NCBI RefSeq assembly: GCF_900167185.1
Contig: NZ_FUWM01000012.1
Location: forward strand, 30,444 to 94,443
Origin: Selenihalanaerobacter shriftii
GTDB lineage: Bacteria > Bacillota > Halanaerobiia > Halobacteroidales > Acetohalobiaceae
Length of the DNA stretch: 64,000 nucleotides
Reading direction: 5' to 3'
In this document: positions 37,431 to 46,608 of the stretch, piece after piece
How the letters are laid out: each line of letters opens with the position of its first letter
How positions within the stretch are numbered: position 1 is the first letter of the stretch
Program-made: the position numbers and the translations under genes
Notes under the pieces: model-generated
What the model was told of the DNA's origin: nothing
Databases searched by the model: none
The model's input: the letters and a program-made list of their open reading frames with translations, nothing else

Positions 37431-38657
37431 ATGTTAATGACCCGAAAGCAGAAAAGATTAGCTAAAGTGGTCGGGATGGTAGCTTTGGTTTTTATAGCTG
37501 CTTACTTATTATTTCCGATCAATCAAAGTATTAAATTAGGATTAGATTTACAAGGAGGAACACATGTTGTTTTAGAAGCACAACCTACAGAAAATAATCA
37601 GATTAATAATGAATCAATGCGTCGCGTTACAAGTGTTATTAGTCGACGAGTGAATCAAATGGGATTAACTGAACCGGTGATTCAGAGGCAAGGAGATAGA
37701 AGAATTATTGTAGAACTTCCAGGCATCAAGAATCCGAATCAAGCCATTGAAACTATCGGTAAAACAGCTCAATTGAAATTTAAGAACCCAGCTGGTGAAG
37801 TGGTGATGACCGGAGAGTATTTAGTTGATGCTAGTGCCAAATATGGTACAGAATTTAATAGACCAGTAATTCAATTTAAATTAAATGATGCTGGAGCAAA
37901 TAAATTTGCTGCGATAACTAAGGAATATGTAGGACAAAGAATTGCTATCTATTTAGATAAGGACTTATTAACTAATCCACAAGTTCAAAATCCAATTACT
38001 GGTGGTAGAGGAGTTATTACTGGTTATAAGTCATTAGAAGAAGCACAAAAAGATGCATTATTATTAAAAGCAGGTGCTTTACCAGTGCCAGTTAAAGTAA
38101 TTGAAAATAGAACTGTGGGACCTACTTTAGGACAGATATCTATTGATCAAAGCATTCAAGCTGGCTTAATTGGTTTAACAGGAGTAGCTATATTAATGAT
38201 AATTCTATATAGAGTTTCTGGTTTAATAGCTACTATAGCGTTAGGTTTTTATGGTGTTGTTGTATTAGGAACTTTAGCTGGATTAAATGCAACTTTAACT
38301 TTACCAGGAATTGCTGGTATTATTCTTTCTATTGGTATGGCTGTAGATGCTAACATTATTATCTTTGAGAGAATTAAAGAAGAGTTAAGTAATGGAAAAA
38401 CTGTACGAGCATCTATTAAATCAGGCTTTGAACGAGCTTTTAAAACGATTTTAGACTCCAATATAACTACTTTAATTACAGCAGCGATTTTAGCTTACTT
38501 TGGAACGGGAACTGTTCGAGGTTTTGCTATTACATTAAGTATAGGAATTTTAACTAGTATGTTTACAGCTATAGTTGTAACTAGAACAATCATTGATCTG
38601 TTCTTAGATGCTAATATATTAAAAGGCCAACATTCATTTGGTCGGGCAAGGAGGTAA
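37431..38657 (+). CDS. secD: Protein translocase subunit SecD
   Basis: About 408 residues of an RND-type membrane protein driving late protein export with the proton gradient. The N-terminal helix is followed by GLDLQGGTHVVLEA and the periplasmic P1 region (VISRRVNQMGLTEPVIQRQG). The C-terminal five-helix bundle contains LSIGMAVDANIIIFERIKEE. A GTG at 37392 is in frame but unsupported; ATG 37431 (or 37437) follows AAAGGAG. Confidence 0.95.
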   Translation: MLMTRKQKRLAKVVGMVALVFIAAYLLFPINQSIKLGLDLQGGTHVVLEAQPTENNQINNESMRRVTSVISRRVNQMGLTEPVIQRQGDRRIIVELPGIKNPNQAIETIGKTAQLKFKNPAGEVVMTGEYLVDASAKYGTEFNRPVIQFKLNDAGANKFAAITKEYVGQRIAIYLDKDLLTNPQVQNPITGGRGVITGYKSLEEAQKDALLLKAGALPVPVKVIENRTVGPTLGQISIDQSIQAGLIGLTGVAILMIILYRVSGLIATIALGFYGVVVLGTLAGLNATLTLPGIAGIILSIGMAVDANIIIFERIKEELSNGKTVRASIKSGFERAFKTILDSNITTLITAAILAYFGTGTVRGFAITLSIGILTSMFTAIVVTRTIIDLFLDANILKGQHSFGRARR

Positions 38658-38662
38658 TCGTC

Positions 38663-39532
38663 TTGAATATTATTGGTAAGAGGAAGATTTGGTTTGCCCT
38701 ATCAGCCCTAATTATTATTGCTGGTATAATTTCTATGGTAGCTCAAGGGATGAATTGGGGAATTGATTTTACTGGTGGTACTTTAATGGAGTTTAGTTTT
38801 GATAAACAGGTGAGTACTGAAGAAATTAGAGATATTTTTGTTGAATTTAATTTAGGTGAAGAGAGTTCAATTCAAAATGTTGGTGAAAATAATATTTTAA
38901 TTCGAACAATAAATCTTAAACAGTCTACTATTACAGATGTTCAATCAAAAATTAAAGCTGAATATCCATCAGCTAAAATGTTAAGAACTGAAATGGTAGG
39001 GCCAACTATTGGATCAGAATTAAAGAATAAAGCTTTATGGGCTTTATTAATAGCTTCTATAGCTATTGTAATTTATATCAGTGTTAGATTTGAGTTTAAG
39101 TTTGCTATGGCAGCTATTATTGCATTATTACATGATGTTTTTATTGTAATCGGTATTTTCTCAATTTTAGGTAGAGAAATTAATAGTCCGTTTATAGCTG
39201 CTTTATTAACGATTGTAGGTTATTCTATTAATGATACAATTGTTATTTTTGATAGAGTTAGAGAGAATATTAATTATCGAGAGAAGGAATCATTTGCTGA
39301 ATTAAATAATAATGCTGTTTTAGATACATTACCGCGTTCAATTAATACATCTTTAACTACTTTAATTACTGTTGTAGCTATTTTAGTATTAGGTGGAGCA
39401 ACAATTCAAACGTTTATGTTAGCATTATTAATCGGTATTCTATCCGGAACTTATTCATCTATCTTTGTTGCTAGTCCTGTTTTAGTAGAATGGGATATTT
39501 GGCAAGAAAATAAAAATAATGCTGTTACATAA
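38663..39532 (+). CDS. secF: Protein translocase subunit SecF
   Basis: A 289-residue partner of SecD with six membrane segments, GMNWGIDFTGGTLMEF near the N-terminus and TIVGYSINDTIVIFDRVREN in the conserved helix pair. TTG start with AGGAGG; five bases after secD, so separate genes rather than the SecDF fusion of Bacillus. Confidence 0.96.
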   Translation: MNIIGKRKIWFALSALIIIAGIISMVAQGMNWGIDFTGGTLMEFSFDKQVSTEEIRDIFVEFNLGEESSIQNVGENNILIRTINLKQSTITDVQSKIKAEYPSAKMLRTEMVGPTIGSELKNKALWALLIASIAIVIYISVRFEFKFAMAAIIALLHDVFIVIGIFSILGREINSPFIAALLTIVGYSINDTIVIFDRVRENINYREKESFAELNNNAVLDTLPRSINTSLTTLITVVAILVLGGATIQTFMLALLIGILSGTYSSIFVASPVLVEWDIWQENKNNAVT

Positions 39533-39546
39533 AACAAGTTAGTTAT

Positions 39547-39579
39547 TAAAAGCCATCCTAGATTCAGGATGGCTTTTTA
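39547..39579 (+). terminator. Terminator after secF
   Basis: AAAGCCATCCT-AGATTC-AGGATGGCTTT stem followed by TTAT. Confidence 0.85.
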
Positions 39580-39711
39580 TATGGGATAAATTAGAGTAAA
39601 ATAAAATAGACTAATAATATAATTTAGCTACATTACTAATTTGGAAAGAGTTGCTTACTGTGTTATAATAAGATACAGTTGGGCAGGCTTCCTAAATAAG
39701 GAGGGATAATT

Positions 39712-40071
39712 ATGTTTGAATTATTTAAGAAAACACTGGCCACGGGATTAGGAGTAATGTTATTTACTAAAGAAAAAGCTGAGAAAATGGTAGATGAATT
39801 AGTAGAAGAAGGTAGAATTAGTCAACAAGAAGCTGAGGAAATAATTGATGAATTAATGGATATGGCAGAAGAAGAGAAGAATGGATTTAAGGGTAGGATA
39901 GAAGAAGAAATGAATAAATTATTAAATAAAACAGGATTAAATAAAGATAAAGAAATAAGCAATTTAAAAGATGATGTTAGAAAATTAGGGTTAGAGATTG
40001 AATTTTTAAAAGGTGAACTTGCAACTTTAAAAGCTGAATCTGAAGAAGCAATTTCAGAAGTTGATGATTAA
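39712..40071 (+). CDS. Phasin-like coiled-coil protein
   Basis: A 119-residue helical protein. The N-terminus (LFKKTLATGLGVMLFTKEKAEKMV) plus the heptad-rich remainder fit the phasin-superfamily/polyhydroxyalkanoate-granule-like proteins found widely in bacteria without granules. GRISQQEAEEIIDEL is typical. Cytoplasmic, function unknown. AAGGAGGG precedes the ATG. It overlaps the DUF456 gene by 8 bases, upstream of a UbiB kinase; this trio recurs in several anaerobic Firmicutes as I recall. Confidence 0.82.
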   Translation: MFELFKKTLATGLGVMLFTKEKAEKMVDELVEEGRISQQEAEEIIDELMDMAEEEKNGFKGRIEEEMNKLLNKTGLNKDKEISNLKDDVRKLGLEIEFLKGELATLKAESEEAISEVDD

Positions 40072-40534
40072 AGCAATAATTATATTGATGACTATTGTTG
40101 GAGTTTTAGGAACTTTACTTCCAGTACTGCCAGGTACACCAATAATAGTTATTACGGCACTAATCTACGGATTTATAAATAATTTTCAAGTTATTTCTGT
40201 AAAATTAATTATAATTTTAACTGTATTAAGTGTAATAGGTGAAATTCTTGAATATATAATTAGCGGTATTGGAGCTAAAAAATTTGGTGCCAGTAAATAT
40301 GGAATTTTTGGTTCAGTAGTAGGAGGTTTAATAGGAATGGTCACCTTTGGGCCTGTTGGTGCCCTAGGTGGCCTACTTTTTGGAGGAATAATTATTGAAA
40401 TGATTTTAGGCAAACCGTTAATACCTGCTATTAAGATTGGGTTAGGTGCAGTAGTAGGTGCTTTAAGTGGAACATTGTTTTCGTTCTTAATAGCTTTATT
40501 GATGGCTGGATTATTGATAAGTAGAGTGATTTAA
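40064..40534 (+). CDS. DUF456 membrane protein
   Basis: About 156 residues and four membrane segments with Gly-rich helices (LPVLPGTPIIVITALIYGF, then GSVVGGLIGMVTFGPVGAL). DUF456 proteins are small integral membrane proteins of unknown role. ATG 40064 lies inside the upstream stop region; a TTG at 40061 is the adjacent alternative. Confidence 0.87.
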   Translation: MIKAIIILMTIVGVLGTLLPVLPGTPIIVITALIYGFINNFQVISVKLIIILTVLSVIGEILEYIISGIGAKKFGASKYGIFGSVVGGLIGMVTFGPVGALGGLLFGGIIIEMILGKPLIPAIKIGLGAVVGALSGTLFSFLIALLMAGLLISRVI

Positions 40535-40551
40535 TTAGGATGGTGACTTAA

Positions 40552-42228
40552 ATGTCTTTTTGGAGCTTAAATCGTCGTTATCGCCATATGCAAAGGTATC
40601 GAAAAATAGCAGAAGTATTAATTAAGAACGGTTTTGGTTACTTAATTGATAGTTTAGATTTATATCAATTCTTACCCTTAAGTAAAAGGTTTAATATAGA
40701 TTCTAAAGAATCTAATAATCTATCTAGAGCTAAGAGAATTCGCCTAGTTTTAGAAGAGTTAGGACCTGCTTTTGTAAAACTAGGGCAGCTATTAAGCACA
40801 CGAACTGACTTGATTCCTCAAAATTATATTGATGAATTTACTAAGTTACAAGATGATGTACCTGCTCTTTCTTTTGAAGTGATAGTTGAGCATATAGAAG
40901 AAGCATTAACTCAGCCTTATAATGAAATTTTTGATAAGATTGAAAAAGCCCCCTTAGCAGCTGCTTCGATTGGACAAGTACATAAGGCTTATCTTAAGAA
41001 TGGGGAAGAAGTAGTAATTAAAGTACAAAGACCTAATATTAAAGAAGTAATTCAAACTGATTTAGGTATTATATTTAATTTGGCTAATATGATTAAGAAA
41101 CGTGGCTTAATGGACGACTTTTTAGATCCTGTTGAAATTGCGGAAGAGTTTGATAGAGTAATAAAAAAAGAATTAGATTATGAACTAGAAGGTAGAAATG
41201 CTACTAAGTTCAAGAAAAATTTTGCTACTAATGATAATGTTAAGATTCCGAAAGTATATTGGGATTTAACTAGTAAGAAGTTATTAGTATTAGAGTATAT
41301 TGATGGAACTAAATTAAGTACAGTTTGTAATAAAGAGACTGACTTTAATAGAAAGAAGTTGGCTGAAATTGGAGCCAGATCTTTTATGAAACAGGTTTTA
41401 ATTGATGGCTTTTTTCATGGGGACCCACATCCAGGTAATTTATTAATTACTGGGGAAGAGCAGATATCCTTTTTAGACTTTGGGATTGTAGGTCGTATAA
41501 CCCCTGATAATATGAAAGATATAGCGAATTTATTTATATCAGTTACTAAAGAAGATGTGGATAAAATAGTTAAAGAGTTATTAGATTTAGGGGTTTTGAC
41601 TAGGCAGATTAATAAACAGGCTTTAAAACGAGAGATGAGTGAATTACTAGACGAATATTATGGGAAAAGTTTACAAGAAATTGATATAGGTCGGATAATT
41701 AATCAAATGTTAGAGTTAGCTTTTAAATATAAGATTAAGCTACCTCCAGATTTTATTCTACTAGGAAAGGCATTAATAACCATTGAAGGAGTAGGAGCTG
41801 ATTTAGATCCAGAATTTAATGCTCTCACAGTAGCAGAACCATTTGCATATAAACTATTAAAGGAACGATTGAATCCTAAACGGTTAATTAAAGAATTATT
41901 TGATGATACTAGAGATTTATATGAATTTTTAATGAATTTTCCAGAACGGTTAGATAATATTGTACGTTTATTAGAAGATCAGGATCTAAGAATAGAGCTA
42001 AAACATGTGGGGCTAGATGATTTAATATCTAAATTGGATATAGTAACTAATCGGTTATCAATTTCAGTAATTATTACTGCATTAATTGTAGGTTCTTCTT
42101 TAATTATGCAGGTAGAAAAAGGACCTTTATTCTTCGGTTTTCCAATTATTGGTTTAAGCGGTTATTTAATTGCTGGTTTTTTAGGAATCTGGTTAGTAAT
42201 TTCGATTATTAAGTCCGGCAGATTCTAA
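40552..42228 (+). CDS. AarF/UbiB (ABC1) family atypical kinase
   Basis: A 558-residue protein-kinase-like ATPase. It has the KxGQ-type FVKLGQLLSTRTDLIP, the Ala-rich loop AAASIGQVHKA, the Lys in VVIKVQRP, the catalytic HGDPHPGNLL and metal-binding FLDFGIVGRI. Two C-terminal helices (about 500-550) anchor it to the membrane. Relatives support quinone or isoprenoid-lipid metabolism; no ubiquinone genes are nearby, so its lipid target is unknown. It follows the phasin-like and DUF456 genes with 17 bases between. Confidence 0.93.
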   Translation: MSFWSLNRRYRHMQRYRKIAEVLIKNGFGYLIDSLDLYQFLPLSKRFNIDSKESNNLSRAKRIRLVLEELGPAFVKLGQLLSTRTDLIPQNYIDEFTKLQDDVPALSFEVIVEHIEEALTQPYNEIFDKIEKAPLAAASIGQVHKAYLKNGEEVVIKVQRPNIKEVIQTDLGIIFNLANMIKKRGLMDDFLDPVEIAEEFDRVIKKELDYELEGRNATKFKKNFATNDNVKIPKVYWDLTSKKLLVLEYIDGTKLSTVCNKETDFNRKKLAEIGARSFMKQVLIDGFFHGDPHPGNLLITGEEQISFLDFGIVGRITPDNMKDIANLFISVTKEDVDKIVKELLDLGVLTRQINKQALKREMSELLDEYYGKSLQEIDIGRIINQMLELAFKYKIKLPPDFILLGKALITIEGVGADLDPEFNALTVAEPFAYKLLKERLNPKRLIKELFDDTRDLYEFLMNFPERLDNIVRLLEDQDLRIELKHVGLDDLISKLDIVTNRLSISVIITALIVGSSLIMQVEKGPLFFGFPIIGLSGYLIAGFLGIWLVISIIKSGRF

Positions 42229-42399
42229 AGAAAGTTTCTTTAGAAAGTATTTGCTTTGATTTTTGCTTTTAGACCAAATGACTGAAGTTAAAGAAGAAAA
42301 TGAGCAGGAATATTAATATAAATATAGAATTATAAAAAGTGCTTGCTAATTTTTATAGCTTAAAATTGAACTGTTGGTGAAGTTAGGAGGCTAAAGAGT

Positions 42400-45300
42400 A
42401 TGGTCTTAGAAAGAACATGGAAGATAACAGAAGATAAGCAGACTATTCAAAAACGCTTAAGTACTAAATTGAATATTTCTCCAGTTTTAGCTCAGGTCTT
42501 AATAAATCGGGGCTTAGATACTACAGAAGAAATAAATGATTTCTTAAATGTTAGTTTAGATGGGCTTCATTCTCCTTTCTTACTTAAAGGAATGGAGAAA
42601 GCTGTAAATAGAATTTCAAATGCTGTAGAAGCTAATGAAGTTATAGCTATTTATGGAGATTATGATGTAGATGGTATTACTAGTACAGGAGCATTAATTA
42701 ATTTTTTTCAACAATTAGACATAGAAGTTAAGCACCATATTCCTAATCGCTTAGATGAAGGATATGGCTTAAATAAAGGTGCTATTAAAAAAATATCTGA
42801 ATCAGGAGTAAAGCTCGTAATTACGGTAGATTGTGGGATTAGTGATTATTTAGAAGTAGAATATGCTAATCAGTTAGGAATTGATATAATTATTACTGAT
42901 CACCATGAAGTTCCTGACCAACTACCTCAAGCAGAAGCTATAATTAATGCTAAGCAGTCAGATTGTAATTATCCTTTTCCAGAATTATGTGGAGTAGGGG
43001 TTGCTTTTAAACTGATTCATGGTCTGACTATTACAAACTCTAATTTAGATGAAGAGATAATTAAAGATTACTTAGATTTAGTTACTTTAGGAACTGTAGC
43101 GGATATAGTTCCCTTAATTGGTGAGAATAGAATCATAGTTAAGCATGGATTAGAAATATTAAAGAATTCAAAGAGTCTAGGAGTTAATGCTTTAGTTGAA
43201 GTTTCTAATTTACAAGATAGAGAAATTGGTACAGGACATATTGGTTATATTTTAGCTCCTAAGATTAATGCTGCTGGAAGAATTGGTAATCCTGATTTAG
43301 CTTTAAAATTATTAATTACAAAGCAACCTACTCAGGCAAAAGATATTGCTCAAGAATTAAAAGAAATTAACCAAGATAGAAAAGATATTCAGGCTGAAAT
43401 TCTTAAAGAAGCTGAGTTGATGATTGAAGGAATTAATTTGGATCAGACTAAAGTTTTAGTCTTAGCATCTGAAAGATGGCATTCTGGAATTGTAGGGATT
43501 GTTGCGTCAAAAATTGTAGAGAAGTATCATAAACCTACTATTATGATTGCAATTGAAGATGAAGGTATAGGAAAAGGTTCAGCTAGAAGTATTAAAGGTT
43601 TAAATATTTATTATGCTATTAAAAATTCTAAGGAGTTATTGGCTAGTTATGGTGGACATGAACAAGCCGCGGGTCTGAGTATTGAAGAGAATAATATTTC
43701 TCAGTTTAGACGAGAAACCAACCAGTATGCCGACCAAGTTTTAACTGAAGATGATTTAACTCCTCGTCTTAAATTAGATGCCAAGGTTTCATTATCAGAA
43801 TTAAGTATGGGCTTGGTAGAAGAATTAAATTCTTTAGCTCCATTTGGATTAAATAATCCTAGACCTAAATTTGCAGTTGAAGGTGTAACTGTAAATAATT
43901 TTAAAATAGTTGGAAAGAACGATGAACATTTACAATTGTTTATTAAAGATGAGATTAGCAACGATACAGTAAAATGTATTGGATTTAATATGGCTGAATT
44001 TAGAGAATTACTATTAACCCAAAGAGATAAAATTGATTTAGCTTGTACTTTAGATATCAATGAATGGAAAGGTAATAGAGAGTTACAATTAAATATAAAG
44101 GATATAAAATTTCCCGAACTTTCTTTTATAGATAAGTTATTTACTAAATCAGAAGCCATTATTGAAGGTGATTATTATCGCGGCATTGGGGAAGCCGATC
44201 AATTTTATACTAAAGTAGTAGGAGTAACTTTTGAAGGGCGTCAGGATATAATTAAAGATTTAGAATCTGGAGATGAATTAAAGTTAGTTAGAGAACCAAA
44301 TAATGAATATGATGAATCAGCAATTAAAGTAGAGACTATATCAGATCAACAAATAGGTTATCTGAATGCTAATTTAGCTCAGTATTTAGCACCTTATTTG
44401 GATGTAGGGTTTGATTATAAAGCAACAGTTTCGGAGATAACAGGTGGTGGAGAAAAGAATTTAGGCGTAAATATTTTTATTATAAAAGAGGGTTATAAAG
44501 AAGCAGAAGTTCAAGAGCTTTCTAAGGAAAAAAGAGCAAGATTAGCGACTTTAAACCAACCGGAAATTCTAGAGGAAATCAGAGAATGTCTAATAGGTGA
44601 ATATGATTTTCGTTCTAAACAAAAAGAAGTTTTAGGTAGCTTAGCTGAAGGACAGAATACTTTAGCCATATTTGGTACTGGTCGGGGTAAATCTGCTATC
44701 TTTCAAAGTTATGCAGCTCTACGAGCATTAAATAAAGGTGAAATAACAGTTGTTTTATATCCTTTACGTGCCTTAGTTAATGATCAATTTGATAATTTGA
44801 GATCTACATTAACGCCTCTTGGTTTAGATATTTATAAAGCTAATGGCTCCTTAAGTATTACAGAACGAGAGGAATTAATGGTTGCTTTAAATCAAGGAGA
44901 ATTAGATATTTTATTAACTACTCCGGAATTTTTTGAATACCATTTAGATAAATTTCAGAGTCTTAAAGATAAGATAAAATTTTTGGTTGTTGATGAAAGT
45001 CATCACATTGGACTAGCCTCTAATTCCTTTAGACCTACTTATAACCGATTAAATAAATTAATAAGAAGGTTAAATAATCCTTTAGTTTTAGCTGTCACAG
45101 CTACTGCTAATGATCAAGTAGCTAAAGAAATTATTGAAACATTAGAAATTGAACAAATTATAATAGATCCTCATATAAGGAGTAATTTAGAAATAGTAGA
45201 TAAAAGAAATTGCAATGATAAGGATAAGTATTTAAGAAAATTATTAAGTAATGGAAAAAAGAGTATAATATATGTTAATAGTAGAGAAAAAAGTATAGAA

Positions 45301-46032
45301 ATTGCCAGTGATTTGCGAGAAGAATTACCTGAGTTATCTGGACAGATTACTTTTTATAACGCAGGATTAACTAATAAGGAAAGAAATACAGTTGAGGATA
45401 TGTTTAGAAATGATGAATTGAAGATAGTGGTTTCTACTAGTGCTTTTGGAGAAGGAATTAATATTCCTGATATTAGAAATGTTGTCTTATATCATCTTAA
45501 TTTTAATTTAACAGAGTTTAATCAACAGAGTGGACGGGTTGGTAGAGATGGTAAGAAAGCTTATATTCATCTTTTGTTTGAAGACCGTGATGCGAAAATT
45601 AATAAATTTATTTTAGATAGTATAGCTCCTGAACGGGAGGTATTAGCTTCTCTTTATCGAGTCTTAAGGAAGTTAGAAGATAATAAGCAAGAGATTAGAT
45701 TAACTAATCAACAGTTAGCTGATGAAGTAAATAACTTAGTAAAGCGTAAGGTGAGTGATAGTACTATTTCAGCTGGTTTAGGAATTTTAGAGGAATTGGA
45801 CTTACTAACCAGGATTCGTGAGGCAGGAGAAAGAATAATTCAATTAAAGGAGGCTCCTGAGAATAAATTAGATTTAAGTGATTCACTGAGATATCAGGAG
45901 GGTCAAGAGGATAAATTTGCCTTTAATAAGTTCAAAAAGCTTATACTTAAAGAATCAGCTGAGAAATTGTTATCACTTATTAATAAACCTATTTATCCAA
46001 ATAAATTTATAGAAATCAAGGAGGAAGATTAA
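42400..46032 (+). CDS. recJ: RecJ exonuclease fused to HIRAN and RecQ-like helicase domains
   Basis: A 1210-residue single frame. Residues 1-570 are a complete RecJ 5'-3' single-strand exonuclease: IAIYGDYDVDGITSTG (motif I, 83-98), VDCG (143-146), TDHHE (166-170) and the DHHA1/OB region with GGHEQAAGLSI. A HIRAN-like domain follows at about 600-695 (VVGVTFEGRQD, then REPNNEYDESAIKV). A superfamily-2 helicase follows at about 730-1080: Walker A GTGRGKSA (758-765), DESHH (865-869), AVTATAN and QQSGRVGRDGK. Last comes a winged-helix-like tail. Typical RecJ is 560-800 residues; the helicase half lacks recognisable RQC and HRDC domains. One chain could unwind and degrade DNA ends. It sits before apt-relA as recJ does in Bacillus. 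Confidence 0.93.
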   Translation: MVLERTWKITEDKQTIQKRLSTKLNISPVLAQVLINRGLDTTEEINDFLNVSLDGLHSPFLLKGMEKAVNRISNAVEANEVIAIYGDYDVDGITSTGALINFFQQLDIEVKHHIPNRLDEGYGLNKGAIKKISESGVKLVITVDCGISDYLEVEYANQLGIDIIITDHHEVPDQLPQAEAIINAKQSDCNYPFPELCGVGVAFKLIHGLTITNSNLDEEIIKDYLDLVTLGTVADIVPLIGENRIIVKHGLEILKNSKSLGVNALVEVSNLQDREIGTGHIGYILAPKINAAGRIGNPDLALKLLITKQPTQAKDIAQELKEINQDRKDIQAEILKEAELMIEGINLDQTKVLVLASERWHSGIVGIVASKIVEKYHKPTIMIAIEDEGIGKGSARSIKGLNIYYAIKNSKELLASYGGHEQAAGLSIEENNISQFRRETNQYADQVLTEDDLTPRLKLDAKVSLSELSMGLVEELNSLAPFGLNNPRPKFAVEGVTVNNFKIVGKNDEHLQLFIKDEISNDTVKCIGFNMAEFRELLLTQRDKIDLACTLDINEWKGNRELQLNIKDIKFPELSFIDKLFTKSEAIIEGDYYRGIGEADQFYTKVVGVTFEGRQDIIKDLESGDELKLVREPNNEYDESAIKVETISDQQIGYLNANLAQYLAPYLDVGFDYKATVSEITGGGEKNLGVNIFIIKEGYKEAEVQELSKEKRARLATLNQPEILEEIRECLIGEYDFRSKQKEVLGSLAEGQNTLAIFGTGRGKSAIFQSYAALRALNKGEITVVLYPLRALVNDQFDNLRSTLTPLGLDIYKANGSLSITEREELMVALNQGELDILLTTPEFFEYHLDKFQSLKDKIKFLVVDESHHIGLASNSFRPTYNRLNKLIRRLNNPLVLAVTATANDQVAKEIIETLEIEQIIIDPHIRSNLEIVDKRNCNDKDKYLRKLLSNGKKSIIYVNSREKSIEIASDLREELPELSGQITFYNAGLTNKERNTVEDMFRNDELKIVVSTSAFGEGINIPDIRNVVLYHLNFNLTEFNQQSGRVGRDGKKAYIHLLFEDRDAKINKFILDSIAPEREVLASLYRVLRKLEDNKQEIRLTNQQLADEVNNLVKRKVSDSTISAGLGILEELDLLTRIREAGERIIQLKEAPENKLDLSDSLRYQEGQEDKFAFNKFKKLILKESAEKLLSLINKPIYPNKFIEIKEED

Positions 46033-46033
46033 C

Positions 46034-46549
46034 GTGAATTTAGAAGAAAAGATTAGAACTATTAAGGATTTTCCAAAGGAAGGTATTGAATTTAAGGATA
46101 TTACTACTTTACTAAAGGATCCGGAAGCTTATCAAGCTACTATTCAAAAGTTTGTGGAACGTTATCAAGATCAAGAGATAGATGTAGTAGTTGGAATTGA
46201 AGCTAGAGGTTTTTTAGTAGGGGCACCATTAGCTTTAGAATTAGGTAAAAGTTTTGTACCTGCTAGAAAAGAAGGTAAGCTACCAGCAGAAGTTGTTAGA
46301 GCAGAATATGATTTGGAATATGGTAGTAATATATTAGAAATTCATAAAGATGCTCTTGAAGAAGGTCAGAAAGTTTTAATAATAGATGATCTTTTAGCAA
46401 CAGGTGGAACTGTAAAAGCTACAGCTGATTTAATTCAAGAGATAGGTGGAGAAATAGTTGAATTAGCATTCTTATTAGAGTTAGGCTTTTTAGGTGGAAG
46501 AGACCAGTTAGTAGATTATGATATTTATTCAATTATTATAGAGGATTAG
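46034..46549 (+). CDS. apt: Adenine phosphoribosyltransferase
   Basis: A 171-residue purine salvage enzyme making AMP from adenine and PRPP. It has IRTIKDFPKEGIEFKDITTLL, VGIEARGFLVGAPLAL and the PRPP loop VLIIDDLLATGGT. GTG start, 1 base after the recJ fusion stop with AAGGAGGAAG. Confidence 0.97.
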   Translation: MNLEEKIRTIKDFPKEGIEFKDITTLLKDPEAYQATIQKFVERYQDQEIDVVVGIEARGFLVGAPLALELGKSFVPARKEGKLPAEVVRAEYDLEYGSNILEIHKDALEEGQKVLIIDDLLATGGTVKATADLIQEIGGEIVELAFLLELGFLGGRDQLVDYDIYSIIIED

Positions 46550-46608
46550 ATTTATTCTATAAAGATGATAACTCAAATGAGAATTTTGGAGTAAAGGGGA
46601 TAAAAGTA

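Noticed and set aside
42229..42399. CTAAAGAAAGTTTCTTTAG palindrome and gap before the recJ fusion
   Set aside because: The arms leave a one-base centre so no hairpin can form, it lies at the end of the UbiB-family gene, and no promoter of good match could be assigned.
43701..44159. 152-aa minus-strand open frame
   Set aside because: It is a shadow inside the RecJ part of the fusion gene, Ser/Leu-rich as expected from reading the opposite strand of an acidic coding region.
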